Numbered from the stretch's first letter, positions 24,413 to 32,719 are shown. The stretch is 60,838 bases of DNA from Clostridia bacterium (GCA_017471785.1 JAFURP010000008.1:1-60838); one strand, 5' to 3'. Program-made: numbers and translations. The notes: generated by a model from the sequence alone, not told the origin.

Positions 24413-24503
24413 CGTCGTCGCCTCCTCCGTATTTTTTCTCTATCGCGCCGAGCAATAACAGCGCGACGATTGCCCCGAAAAATGCACCCCAAAACGCGCT
24501 CAT
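24405..24503 (-). CDS. 32-residue single-span membrane peptide
   Basis: MSAFWGAFFGAIVALLLLG then AIEKKYGGGDDDE. One membrane helix with a short acidic tail. AGGAGG lies upstream, only two bases separate it from the preceding stop (24506), and its TGA overlaps the next ATG. The tight packing supports a real gene. It could be a holin-like or regulatory peptide; unknown. Confidence 0.55.
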   Translation of the reverse strand: MSAFWGAFFGAIVALLLLGAIEKKYGGGDDDE

Positions 24504-24505
24504 AC

Positions 24506-24751
24506 TCACCGCCTCCTGTGCTTGCTTGCGTTCGGGCACGTCGCAAAATGCGAGATATACCCGACGCCCGTCGCCTGTTTGCCGTCAACGTCTATGTCCG
24601 CGCGGACGACGTTGCCACTCTCCGTAACAATCACCGCCGCCCCGTTCGGGTTTTCTTTGTAAGTCCGCCCCTCCGCGTCGCACGGCATTGATCTCCCTGC
24701 GGTCGTCTTTATCCACTTAATCGGCGCGCCACAACTTCTACACTCCGCCAT
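24506..24751 (-). CDS. zinc-ribbon phage protein
   Basis: 81 residues. It opens MAECRSCGAPIKWIKTTAGR, giving CxxC, with further cysteines in MPCDAEG and ATCPNASK. The N-terminal CRSCGxxIxW motif and the following GRxxPCD segment form a common small zinc-ribbon family in phages. Nucleic-acid binding is likely; the role is unknown. Confidence 0.7.
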   Translation of the reverse strand: MAECRSCGAPIKWIKTTAGRSMPCDAEGRTYKENPNGAAVIVTESGNVVRADIDVDGKQATGVGYISHFATCPNASKHRRR

Positions 24752-25058
24752 TTTTCCGCTCCTCCCGCTTTACGTTTTCGAGGGGGCATATCTCCGCCCT
24801 CGTGATACCGATCGTGAAGCTCTTGCCCGACGCGTTACAGTTGCTACACCACCCGCCCGTTCCTGCGTCGAAGTATTTGCACTCGTCGCACGATGAGGGC
24901 GCATAGGCTTTTATATCAAAGGCGAGAATTTTCGCGGCTTGTGCTCGTTCATCGGCTATGCGCTGTTTTTGATTTCTCGCGTCGTAATGCGGACAAGTAA
25001 TGCACGGGACGCCGCACGTTTTCGTTTCCATTGTCAAATTCTTTTTACAAAGCGGCAT
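24738..25058 (-). CDS. Cys-rich phage protein
   Basis: 106 residues from the ATG at 25058 (GAGGAG upstream). Cysteines are grouped as CGVPCITCPHYD, CDECKYFD and WCSNCNASG, with one more near the C-terminus, so two or more metal sites are likely. It overlaps both neighbouring Cys-rich genes by 14 bases. Function unknown. Confidence 0.6.
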   Translation of the reverse strand: MPLCKKNLTMETKTCGVPCITCPHYDARNQKQRIADERAQAAKILAFDIKAYAPSSCDECKYFDAGTGGWCSNCNASGKSFTIGITRAEICPLENVKREERKNGGV

Positions 25059-25413
25059 TTTTTCTCTCCTCCTCGCTTTCATCATCTTCGTCGTCATCGG
25101 TCGGCGACGCCATTTTTGCCCCACAATGCGGGCAATACACCGTAAGCGTCAAAAACGCGCGGTCGTAGTATTCGGGAGCGTGTTCGGGCTTTGAGTACAT
25201 AGGCGCGCCGCCGCACGCCGAGCATTTATACGCCGCGGGCGTGTTCGCGTTCTCCCATTTCGCCGTCGGCTTCTCACTCCCCCGTTCTTTGAGCTTCTTG
25301 ATTTGCTTCTTTTGCCTTTTCATTTTTTCGAGGATCTTCGACCACGTGCATTCCTCACACTCGCCATAGCTCCAACACCGATCGCCTTTCATCGGACAGC
25401 TCGTTTGCTTCAT
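25045..25413 (-). CDS. zinc-ribbon phage protein
   Basis: 122 residues. An N-terminal Cys cluster (CPMKGDRCWSYGECEECTW), a Lys-rich helix, then a C-terminal zinc ribbon: KCSACGGAP and YCPHCGAKM. The tail is strongly acidic. GGAGGTGG precedes the ATG. Zinc ribbons of this type bind nucleic acid or proteins; the role here is unknown. Confidence 0.65.
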   Translation of the reverse strand: MKQTSCPMKGDRCWSYGECEECTWSKILEKMKRQKKQIKKLKERGSEKPTAKWENANTPAAYKCSACGGAPMYSKPEHAPEYYDRAFLTLTVYCPHCGAKMASPTDDDEDDESEEERKNAAL

Positions 25414-25844
25414 ATCTCGTCCACCTCCAAACCGTTATTTTTTGCAAGATTTCCGACAAAATCAAACAGCTTGTCGCTCCGTATGAGTTCAAACCTTTCG
25501 TCGTCAACCACGCAAAATTTTTGATTTGAGCCAATATATCCCAATAATTCCTCTATGAGCTTTTTCGCCGTTTCTTTGCGAATATTCTCCTCGTTTTCAC
25601 GCACGGCGGTCAATTCTTCGTCGCGGGCTTTCCCCGAGCAAATAAAGGCATTTTCGGGTACTTGTCTATAACCTTTTTCGTAAAGAGCCTCGCCAATTCC
25701 CGCGTTGTGCGAATAGTAGAGCATTTCGGGCACGCAAGTCCCAATAACTCGGATACCCCTCCCTTTTGCGTCCACATACTCGCATATAGTCTTTGCTATA
25801 TCGCCGACCACTTTCTTTTTGTCTTGCGCTGTTGCTGTTGTCAT
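25410..25844 (-). CDS. phage protein of unknown function
   Basis: 144 residues from the ATG at 25844 (GAGGAGG upstream). Residues about 12-60 are helical, with AKTICEYVDAKGRGIRVIG, EALYEKGYRQVPENAF and a later ETAKKLIEELLGYIGS. Base composition looks richer in A and T than its neighbours by eye. The ATG overlaps the cytosine-type methyltransferase stop. No family recognised. Confidence 0.6.
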   Translation of the reverse strand: MTTATAQDKKKVVGDIAKTICEYVDAKGRGIRVIGTCVPEMLYYSHNAGIGEALYEKGYRQVPENAFICSGKARDEELTAVRENEENIRKETAKKLIEELLGYIGSNQKFCVVDDERFELIRSDKLFDFVGNLAKNNGLEVDEI

Positions 25845-26848
25845 TTTTGTCCGTCCTCCTCGTTCAATCTCTTGCGGCAAATTTCCGCGTATTCGCTTTT
25901 TAATTCGATGAGCGCATAACCTCGCCCGAGTGATTTCGCCACGACGCCGACCGTCCCGCTCCCTGCAAAAGGGTCAAGCACGACGCCGCCGCTCCTGCTC
26001 CCTGCAAGTATGCACGGCTCGACGAGCTTCGTCGGAAACGTTGCATAGTGCGTTTCTTTGCTTCCTGTCGTCGATACGTGCCACACCGACCGCTTGCGTC
26101 GTAGCCCTGTTTCATTCGGAGCGTTGCCGTGCGATTCCGCGCTTGTGGGCGCGTCGTTGTTGAACGACTGCCCGCGGGTGTAAGCTCCGCCGCCTCTAAA
26201 CGTTTTGCGGTTGCCTTTACGCCGTCCCGCGTTCTCCCGACTGCTTCCCTTGCTTCCGCGCGGTTGCGATTTGTCGAAGCCAACGCAAGGCTCTTTTATC
26301 GCCTCGCCGTCGAAGTAATAACGCCGCGACTTCGAGAGCAAAAACACGTATTCGTGGGCTTTCGTGCACCGATCGCGCACACTCTCGGGCATACAGTTCG
26401 GCTTTTCCCATATTATGTCTTGCCGCAAATACCACCCGTCCGCTCGGAGGGCGAGGGCAAGCAACCACGGGACGCCGATCATATCTTTCGGCTTGACGTT
26501 CTCCGCCGTCGTGGGCGGGACGCCGTTCACGTACCACCCCTTGCTCGTGTTTTGCTTGTGTCGTTCTCTCGTTTCCTGCTTCTCGTGCGAGCCTTTTCCG
26601 CTTCCTGCATAGCTGTCCGCGATATTGACCCAAAGCGTGCCGTCGGGCTTCAACACCCGCCGCACCTCTCGGAAAACTTCGACGAGCTTTTCAATGTATT
26701 CCCCGACCGTTGCTTCGAGCCCGATTTGACCCGCCACACCATAGTCCCGCAACTGATAATACGGCGGGGAGGTAATGCAACAGTCCACGCTGTCGCTCGG
26801 GAGCTTTTTGAGCTCCGCAAGCGCGTCGCCTTGTAAAATCTTTTTCAC
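25841..26848 (-). CDS. DNA methyltransferase, SPPY type (probably N4-cytosine)
   Basis: 335 residues, GTG start behind GGAGG. SPPYYQLRDYG (about 28-38) is the catalytic motif, and DPFAGSGTVG lies near the C-terminus, so motif order is beta class. SPPY is usual for N4-cytosine enzymes but occurs in N6-adenine ones too. GAGQIGLE-like and ADSYAGSGKGSH segments recur in phage methyltransferases. The target region (about 190-260) is rich in Gly, Arg and Asn. No restriction enzyme lies nearby. Confidence 0.85.
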   Translation of the reverse strand: MKKILQGDALAELKKLPSDSVDCCITSPPYYQLRDYGVAGQIGLEATVGEYIEKLVEVFREVRRVLKPDGTLWVNIADSYAGSGKGSHEKQETRERHKQNTSKGWYVNGVPPTTAENVKPKDMIGVPWLLALALRADGWYLRQDIIWEKPNCMPESVRDRCTKAHEYVFLLSKSRRYYFDGEAIKEPCVGFDKSQPRGSKGSSRENAGRRKGNRKTFRGGGAYTRGQSFNNDAPTSAESHGNAPNETGLRRKRSVWHVSTTGSKETHYATFPTKLVEPCILAGSRSGGVVLDPFAGSGTVGVVAKSLGRGYALIELKSEYAEICRKRLNEEDGQK

Positions 26849-26860
26849 GTCGTCGCCCTC

Positions 26861-28510
26861 CTATGCCGTCAATACTTTTTCGAGCTCTTTCATCGTTTCG
26901 AGCTTCTTCCGAACGCAAAGCTCGGGGAGATTTGCACGGACGAGCACGGTCGCCATAATGGGGACGACGCTGTTCCCAATTCGCGCGATTTGCGCCGACT
27001 TCGAGTAGCTGTCCGATACTTTCAAAACATAATCGGGCGGGAAGCCTTGCGCCGCCGCGAGCTCGTGCGGCTCTAACATACGCATAGCGACGTCGGAAAT
27101 GAAATACTGCACGCCGTCAATCTCAATAATCAAAATCTCATCGGCGGCGATCTTATACCCCGCGTAGGTGTTCAACAGCTCCCGCACCTCGTTCCACTTG
27201 CCGAGAGGTGTGTCGCCGATCCCGACTTTCGTGAGATACGTCCGCACCTCGGCGTGGTGTCCTGCCTTTGCTGTTATTGTGGATAACGGCTCGCCGACGC
27301 TTTGCCCGTCCATACCTCGGCGGAAAGTCGCAATATGCGCCGCCAAGAGCTGATTGTGGTCGCCCGCCGTAACGGTCGGGAGGGGCTTGTCGATTTCTCT
27401 CCCGCGCCCGTCCTCTCCGTTTCCGTATCTCGACGTTAAGGACACCGCCGCGAGCGCATTGTGGTCGATTGCCGTGATTGTGGGGAGCGGTTTGCCGATC
27501 TCCGCGCCCGCTTGCTTCTCGCCTCCGTAATACTTCGAGAGATAGGGCGACACGACAAAGTTCCGATTTCCCGTCGTGATCGTCGGAAGCGGGTCATTTA
27601 TCCCGTGGGGCGCGTTTCCCGTGTTGTTGCTCATCACGTAAGGCGTCAAGACGGGATCAACCGCAAAGTGTTTATTGACGGCGGTGATCGTAGAGAGCGG
27701 ATCGTCTACCGACTGCGGCGCGTTCTCGTAGTTCATTTGCATAATGAACGGACGCGGCGAGCGTATAACAAACTTGTCGAGCCCTCTCGCGATACGCCTC
27801 AAAGTGTTCACGGAAAGGGGCTTTTTTCGCCCGAAAATCGTCTTGCAAGGTATTCGCCAATCAATGCACTCCGCCGCCGTTTTGTACGGCTTCAAAGGCT
27901 TTTTGTCGCCGTGTGTCGGCTCGGGGAAAACGATCGGCTGACCGTCGCACCGAGCGATAAGAAAGAAACGTTTGCGGGACGTCGGCGCACCATAGTCGCA
28001 AGCCCTCATGACGCGCCAATCGACGGCGTACCCGTGCTTTTTGAGGGTGTTGACGAACGAGCGGAAAGTTTGCCCCGCCTTTTCCTTTATCGGTTGCCCG
28101 TCTTTAATCGGGCCCCACGTCATAAACTCCTCAACGTTCTCCAAGATGATGACGCGGGGGCGGACGGTTGCCGCCCACCTCACCGCAACCCACGCGAGCC
28201 CTCGGATATTCTTCGACACGGGCGTCCCGCCTTTTGCTTTCGAGAAGTGTTTGCAATCGGGGGAGCACCACACAAGAGCCACGGGGCGACCTTGCGTAAC
28301 CTTGCGCGGGTCGATTTGCCAAACGTCCTCGCAATAATGCCGCGTGTAGGGGTGATTTTTCTCGTGCATTTCTATCGCCGCGCGGTCGTGATTGACTGCT
28401 ATGTCAACAATGCGACCCGTCGCGAGCTCTATCCCCGTACTCGCGCCGCCTCCGCCCGCAAAGTTATCCACAATAAGCTCGTCGGTAAAATTGTATTGAT
28501 ACGCTTTCAC
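26861..28510 (-). CDS. C5-cytosine DNA methyltransferase with repeated target domain
   Basis: 549 residues, GTG start at 28510 overlapping the previous stop (GTGA). Motif I is DNFAGGGGAS (15-24). The catalytic motif IV reads CSPDCKHFS (82-90) rather than PPCQ, as in many phage Dcm-like enzymes. ENV lies at 124-126, GAPTSRKRFF at 174-183 and GNSVVP at 512-517. Between them a PL[SP]T[IV]T motif recurs at about 271, 307, 341, 376 and 408, every 32-36 residues. It forms 5-methylcytosine. The repeats lie where the target-recognition domain should be. Confidence 0.9.
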   Translation of the reverse strand: MKAYQYNFTDELIVDNFAGGGGASTGIELATGRIVDIAVNHDRAAIEMHEKNHPYTRHYCEDVWQIDPRKVTQGRPVALVWCSPDCKHFSKAKGGTPVSKNIRGLAWVAVRWAATVRPRVIILENVEEFMTWGPIKDGQPIKEKAGQTFRSFVNTLKKHGYAVDWRVMRACDYGAPTSRKRFFLIARCDGQPIVFPEPTHGDKKPLKPYKTAAECIDWRIPCKTIFGRKKPLSVNTLRRIARGLDKFVIRSPRPFIMQMNYENAPQSVDDPLSTITAVNKHFAVDPVLTPYVMSNNTGNAPHGINDPLPTITTGNRNFVVSPYLSKYYGGEKQAGAEIGKPLPTITAIDHNALAAVSLTSRYGNGEDGRGREIDKPLPTVTAGDHNQLLAAHIATFRRGMDGQSVGEPLSTITAKAGHHAEVRTYLTKVGIGDTPLGKWNEVRELLNTYAGYKIAADEILIIEIDGVQYFISDVAMRMLEPHELAAAQGFPPDYVLKVSDSYSKSAQIARIGNSVVPIMATVLVRANLPELCVRKKLETMKELEKVLTA

Positions 28511-28932
28511 TCGTCCTCGCCTCCGAATATTTCCTCCGTAATTCGCACAACCGCGGAGAGGCTCACCCTCGCGTCGGTTGTTGCGTGTGCGATCTTGTCG
28601 CGTACCTGTTCGCAAAAAGCGTTGAGGTATAAACGGTTGACCTCTTTCGCGAGGGTTTTGAGCTTATTGAAAACCTCCTCACTCACACCGAAGTCGTCTT
28701 GTGTCTTGATTTCCATTTTCTCGTAGAAAATGAATTGAAGCCCGGGCGTCTTGCCTTTGTCCTCGTCCTCGACGTGCCTGTCGAAAAGATTGAGTTGCTC
28801 CGTGCCTTTCTTGAAAAACGAGATCACCACGGGATACGCCTCGGTGTTGATATGTACGACGAGCCCCGTGTTCTTCTTTACGTATTCTTTAAGCTCGCCG
28901 ACCTTTTGCTTGTAGCTGAAAATTGCCGTCAT
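28507..28932 (-). CDS. phage protein of unknown function
   Basis: 141 residues. It starts MTAIFSYKQKVGELKEYVK, then KNTGLVVHINTEAYPVVISF and FFKKGTEQLNLFD, and an acidic helical C-terminus ending FGGEDE. It overlaps the C5 methyltransferase start by four bases. Phage early regions often carry this type of gene; no function is known to me. Confidence 0.65.
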   Translation of the reverse strand: MTAIFSYKQKVGELKEYVKKNTGLVVHINTEAYPVVISFFKKGTEQLNLFDRHVEDEDKGKTPGLQFIFYEKMEIKTQDDFGVSEEVFNKLKTLAKEVNRLYLNAFCEQVRDKIAHATTDARVSLSAVVRITEEIFGGEDE

Positions 28933-28959
28933 TTTGTTTGTGTCCTCCTGTTGATTTGA

Positions 28960-29166
28960 TTAAAAAGGGAAAAATTCTTTGAAGTATTCGATAAGGGCTC
29001 GCGCCTCGCTGTCATCAAGCTCGACGATTGTCCCCACTTTTGCGCGGGGGTCGTAATTTTCGAGCTTGAAGCCGTCGCCCGTGTAGATGATCTTGAACGT
29101 CTTGCCGATGACGCACGGGCTCGCTTCGTCGCTTTTCGGCTCACGTCGTTCGTGCACTATAATCAC
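28960..29166 (-). CDS. small phage protein of unknown function
   Basis: 68 residues, GTG start at 29166 chosen because GAGGAGGTG lies 4-9 bases upstream. Strand-rich KTFKIIYTGDGFKLENYD and an acidic helix SEARALIEYFKEFFPF. No family recognised. It lies just after the ssb gene. Confidence 0.55.
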   Translation of the reverse strand: MIIVHERREPKSDEASPCVIGKTFKIIYTGDGFKLENYDPRAKVGTIVELDDSEARALIEYFKEFFPF

Positions 29167-29177
29167 GCCGCACCTCC

Positions 29178-29597
29178 TCAAAAGGGAATGTCGCTGTCGT
29201 CGCCGATCGCCATTTGCGAAATCGTGGGTTTCTTCTTTGCGGGTTGCGCCGCTTGCGGAGCTTCACCGTCCTCGGCTCGGGTTTTTGCGCTCAAATACTT
29301 AACGTTCATTACGATTATGTCAACAACCTTTTGCTTGTTCCCTTTGTTGTCCTCGTATTCGCGGGGGTAAACGCTTCCCTCGACGAGCACCTTGCTCCCT
29401 TTTGCCGTATAGCGGGCAATACCCTCGGCGACCGAACGCCAAGCCGTGCACTCAAAAAAGTCCGTCCGACGCTCACCGTCCGCGTCCCTGTATTCGCGAT
29501 CGACCGCGATCGCAAATCTGCACTTTGCGACGCCGCTCGGCGTTTCCGTAAGTTCGGGGTCGCGAGTAAGGCGACCGATAAAAAATACTCTATTCAT
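29178..29597 (-). CDS. ssb: single-stranded DNA-binding protein
   Basis: 139 residues from the ATG at 29597. The OB fold opens MNRVFFIGRLTRDPELTETP and continues FRIAVDREY-like, FECTAWRS and VEGSVYPREYEDN. The acidic C-terminal tip SDIPF, which recruits replication partners, is intact. The start overlaps the TGA of the small Cys gene before it. Confidence 0.95.
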   Translation of the reverse strand: MNRVFFIGRLTRDPELTETPSGVAKCRFAIAVDREYRDADGERRTDFFECTAWRSVAEGIARYTAKGSKVLVEGSVYPREYEDNKGNKQKVVDIIVMNVKYLSAKTRAEDGEAPQAAQPAKKKPTISQMAIGDDSDIPF

Positions 29598-29764
29598 TGT
29601 TTTGCCTCCTGTTCTTCGTATTTTGCTCTTAATTTTTGACAGCGGGGATAATCGCCCTTGCATTTCTCGACGGGTATTTTACACCCAAAGCAAGCCCGAC
29701 GCTCCTCGCGTTGCCGTTTCCGTTCTTCTACACTTCGACCGTTTCGGGTCTTTCTCTTTGTCAT
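29594..29764 (-). CDS. small basic Cys-containing protein
   Basis: 56 residues (MTKRKTRNGRSVEERKRQRE then ERRACFGCKIPVEKCKG...). Four cysteines (25, 28, 35, 42) suggest one zinc site after a very basic N-terminus. Both ends overlap neighbours: ATG with the RusA-like stop, TGA with the ssb start. Function unknown; nucleic-acid binding is likely. Confidence 0.6.
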   Translation of the reverse strand: MTKRKTRNGRSVEERKRQREERRACFGCKIPVEKCKGDYPRCQKLRAKYEEQEAKQ

Positions 29765-30159
29765 CGTTTGCCTCCGTTCGGTAAGATTTCCACAACGACA
29801 TAGGTGCGCCTGTCGTCGATCACCTCGTCGTATATTTGCGCGACGTACTTGCGACTGTCGTCCGTGATGAGCTTCGATTGCGTCATAGCGTCAAGCACAA
29901 ATTTCGCCGCGCTTTTGATATTGTCAACGTCCCGCCTTTTGTCCTTTTCGTGCCACTCTATACGGAGTTTGACGGGATATTCCTCGGGGCGCACCTTTCG
30001 GAGCGTGCCCGCCCGTTTTGCCTCGAATAAAGCCCATAAAACGACTTGCTCCGTTTCCTCTTTGAAGCTCGCGCCCCTGTACTTGTTCTCCCTGCAAGCG
30101 GCTTGATAATCGTTAAGCGAGGGCATTTGTGCGTCGATCGTGAAATAATTTCTTTCCAT
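29761..30159 (-). CDS. rusA: RusA-family Holliday junction resolvase
   Basis: 132 residues from the ATG at 30159. The RusA pattern is clear: PSLNDYQ near the N-terminus, EWHEKDKRRDVDNIKSA with the metal-binding Asp residues 77 and 79, KFVLDAM, and the acidic ITDDS. The enzyme resolves recombination and replication junctions before packaging. It lies between the replication initiator and ssb. Confidence 0.9.
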   Translation of the reverse strand: MERNYFTIDAQMPSLNDYQAACRENKYRGASFKEETEQVVLWALFEAKRAGTLRKVRPEEYPVKLRIEWHEKDKRRDVDNIKSAAKFVLDAMTQSKLITDDSRKYVAQIYDEVIDDRRTYVVVEILPNGGKR

Positions 30160-30161
30160 AA

Positions 30162-31067
30162 TCACCGCCCCGCTTTGACGTCGAAAAAGCCGCCGCCGAT
30201 CGCCCTGCGTATGTATTCGCACTTTGCCCCGTCGTCATCATCACACGCCTCGTCAAGCCTCAAAATAATATCAATGAGCTTTTCGTTCGTTACGAGGTGT
30301 CGGTTTGCGTAGCAATAACGCAAAAATTCCTTTAACTCGGCACGTAAGCGAGCCGAAACGCCGAGCTCGGTCATCACCTCCGCGTGGCTCTTTAACCGTT
30401 CCAAGCCGCCGACGCTTTTGATGATCTTGCCTTGCCATTTCGTCGCGTTCGTCGCGCGTTTCTCCATTTCCTCGTTCCAAGCATAGAAAGAAGCGATAGC
30501 GTCGGGGTCGGTGAAGTCCGTCGCTCGACCCTCACCCCAAGCAATAAGCTCCTCGTCCGTCATCTTTGAAAAATCGGGGACGTTTTCACTCTCGCACGTG
30601 TGCGCGCTTGTTGTTTGTTTTTCTCTATCAATTTCTTTCTTTCTTTCTTTCCTACCTACTATGTTCTCTATACTATCTTCTCTTATATAAGGTAGGGGGG
30701 CGGTCATTTTGTCCGACGGGGGGCGGTCATTTTGTCCGACGGGGGCGGTCATTTTGTCCGCCCCCCCTCCGCGGCTCTCAATCTCGTCGAGAGGGGTGCA
30801 CTTGTAGGCGTTTGTCAAGCCCGTCGAAGCGTTGCGATCGTTCCTTTTAATGAGCCCCCGCACTTCCAAATCGTCGAGTATTCTCCGAATTGTCCGCTCC
30901 GACGCGCCCGTAAACTCCGTGAGGTATTGCAAAGAGCCTTTGAATTCGCTCTCTCCGTCTTGTGAAAACGAATACACAAGCGCGTAAACGATGAGGTCGT
31001 TGCCTTTGAGTTGTAGGCGGTTTCGCATCCAACCTTGCACAACGTAGTAGCTCTCGTCTTTTATCAT
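30162..31067 (-). CDS. phage replication initiator / replisome organiser-like protein
   Basis: 301 residues. N-terminal winged-helix domain (about 1-95: LKGNDLIVYALVYSFSQDG, YLTEFTGASERTIRRILDD, LEVRGLIKRND). Then a low-complexity linker in which a DNA repeat is read in two frames (DKMTAP, GQNDRPP, DKMTAP), and a helical C-terminal domain. This matches phage replisome-organiser proteins whose linker carries GQND/DKM repeats. It would load replication proteins at the phage origin. No helicase gene was seen. Confidence 0.75.
   Translation of the reverse strand: MIKDESYYVVQGWMRNRLQLKGNDLIVYALVYSFSQDGESEFKGSLQYLTEFTGASERTIRRILDDLEVRGLIKRNDRNASTGLTNAYKCTPLDEIESRGGGADKMTAPVGQNDRPPSDKMTAPLPYIREDSIENIVGRKERKKEIDREKQTTSAHTCESENVPDFSKMTDEELIAWGEGRATDFTDPDAIASFYAWNEEMEKRATNATKWQGKIIKSVGGLERLKSHAEVMTELGVSARLRAELKEFLRYCYANRHLVTNEKLIDIILRLDEACDDDDGAKCEYIRRAIGGGFFDVKAGR
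30701..30765 (+). repeat. 23/22-bp tandem repeat inside the replication gene
   Basis: Three copies of CGGTCATTTTGTCCG start at 30701, 30724 and 30746. They are separated by GAC plus six or five Gs. The first spacing is 23, the second 22, so the total (45) keeps frame but the middle copy is translated in a different frame. Such repeats sometimes serve as origin iterons; that is a guess. Confidence 0.7.
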
Positions 31068-31115
31068 CTTTCACCTGCTTCGCCGCCGACTGTCGGGCGG
31101 CTTGTTTGCCTGTTC

Positions 31116-31952
31116 TTAAAACGGCTCGTCGCCCGTTTCGAGCGGCTGTTTTTTAAGGTGCTCACCCTTGCACTCCGCCGAGCACACCGCCGCGCCGTAG
31201 GCTTTGAGTGTCTTGCGGTAAAGGGCGGACGTCATCGTTTGCCCGCATATCGAGCATTTCCAATCCGCGCCCGAGTTTCTCCACTCGTTGAGGGCTTGCC
31301 CTGTTTCGATTGTAGGAATAAACCCACCGTCGCCGAATAGCTCCGTCCTGTCTTTCGTGGGCGACGCGTAATGGTCTTGTGTAAGCTCAAAAAATACGGT
31401 GAATTCGTACTCCACGCCGTCGCGGAAAATCGGGGCAAGCCCGACCTTTTTATAACCCTTTCGACCGCCGTCGTTCGTTTCAATGTACGCGTCCTTTGCT
31501 CGAAGCGTTGCAATTATGTCGATATTCGACTGCAGGATACAATCGACGAGGCTCGTATAGATCGGGTCAATATCGCGCCACGCGACGTACCCGTTCCCGC
31601 TTTTAGACTTCCGAACAATATCGTCGTGCTGTTGAAGCATACCGCCGTCCCCGCTCCAAGCGTGGGAGAGGCTGTCAATGATAAGCACCTCGAAGCCCGC
31701 CGCTACCGCGCCTTTGATTGCCTCGATATATTTTTCCGCCGTAAACGGAGGCTCTATCGGGCACACCGAGAATTCGCCAAGATGACTGTAAAGCTCCGCG
31801 CTCCCGTTTTCCGTGTCAATGACCGCGACTTTCGACCAATCGCCGCAAATACCGAACGCCGTGAGCAACGCCGAGTAGGTTTTCCCTGCGCCGCTCGGTG
31901 CGGAGTATGCTATTTTGAGTTTAATTTTTTTTCTTTCCGCCTTTCTAAACAT
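31116..31952 (-). CDS. Sak4-like RecA-fold ATPase
   Basis: 278 residues. Walker A SAPSGAGKTYSAL (about 17-29), Walker B-like VLIIDSLSHAW and a RecA-like core, then a C-terminal zinc finger (CSICG ... CSAEC, about 242-268). Phage proteins of this build are Sak4-type single-strand annealing or recombination ATPases. It sits beside the Gp157-like gene and the replication initiator, the normal company. The C-terminal finger is an addition I have not seen described. Confidence 0.8.
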   Translation of the reverse strand: MFRKAERKKIKLKIAYSAPSGAGKTYSALLTAFGICGDWSKVAVIDTENGSAELYSHLGEFSVCPIEPPFTAEKYIEAIKGAVAAGFEVLIIDSLSHAWSGDGGMLQQHDDIVRKSKSGNGYVAWRDIDPIYTSLVDCILQSNIDIIATLRAKDAYIETNDGGRKGYKKVGLAPIFRDGVEYEFTVFFELTQDHYASPTKDRTELFGDGGFIPTIETGQALNEWRNSGADWKCSICGQTMTSALYRKTLKAYGAAVCSAECKGEHLKKQPLETGDEPF

Positions 31953-31974
31953 TTTGAGTTTCCTCCGATTTTAA

Positions 31975-32478
31975 TTATTTGATTTGGATATTGTTGACCG
32001 TTTCAAGATGAGCCCCGGGCACGTCGCGCCCGCCTTTGATCGCTTCCTTGATCGCCGTCTTGTCGGGCTGAAACTCGACCTTTTGCTTGACAAACTCCGC
32101 GGGAAGCGCGTCAACGTTGTCGATGACCGTTTGCTCCGATTTGCGGAACGATATGCTTGCGTATAAACCGCGGAGCTTTTCCGTGCCCGTTGCTATGCAC
32201 GCGTCCGAAAGCGTATTTTTCACGCGGTCGCGCTCGGTGTCAAGCCGTTTCTTGTAAGCCGTCAAACGCTTAATAGCCGCGTCCGCGCGCTTGCTCTCGT
32301 CGTCGATCATACGATACACGACCGCCGTCGCGATCGCCTTTTCTTCAAACTTCATTTGCACGTCGTTCAAAGCCGCAACGAGGTCAACGCTCACCTCACC
32401 CGTTTCGTCGTCCGCGCTCGCAATAAGCGCGTCGTAAATGCTGATAAATTCCGTCGTAAGCTCGTAGATATTAGGCAT
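31975..32478 (-). CDS. siphovirus Gp157-family protein
   Basis: 167 residues from the ATG at 32478. It opens MPNIYELTTEFISIYDALI, with helical repeats and AAIKRLTAYKKRLDTERDRV. The diagnostic C-terminal SISFRKSEQTVIDNVDALP, EFVKQKVEFQPDKTAIKEAI and GGRDVPGAHLE match the Gp157 family. It is linked to phage DNA metabolism next to the annealing ATPase; exact role unknown. Confidence 0.9.
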   Translation of the reverse strand: MPNIYELTTEFISIYDALIASADDETGEVSVDLVAALNDVQMKFEEKAIATAVVYRMIDDESKRADAAIKRLTAYKKRLDTERDRVKNTLSDACIATGTEKLRGLYASISFRKSEQTVIDNVDALPAEFVKQKVEFQPDKTAIKEAIKGGRDVPGAHLETVNNIQIK

Positions 32479-32719
32479 TTTTTTCGTCCTCCTGCTTGTC
32501 GTATTTTTCAACGTCCTTTTGGGCGTTTGATACCCTTGCGCTTGCGTCCACTGCAATCTCCGCAAAATACTCGAAGTCGTCCGTGGTGAGCGTGTCGCCG
32601 CGAGCTACGCGCTCTTGCATTTCTTTGTTGAGCTTCTCCGCGACTGCCTCCGCGATGAACTGCGCCTTTGCGAGTTCATACCTTGCGTGTTCTTCCGTTC
32701 CATAGTAAAATTTTGACAT
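32471..32719 (-). CDS. small helical phage protein
   Basis: 82 residues from the ATG at 32719 (GGAGG upstream). Two long amphipathic helices (EEHARYELAKAQFIAEAVAE and DFEYFAEIAVDASARVSNAQ) and a charged tail. It overlaps the Gp157-like gene by eight bases. No family recognised. Confidence 0.6.
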   Translation of the reverse strand: MSKFYYGTEEHARYELAKAQFIAEAVAEKLNKEMQERVARGDTLTTDDFEYFAEIAVDASARVSNAQKDVEKYDKQEDEKNA

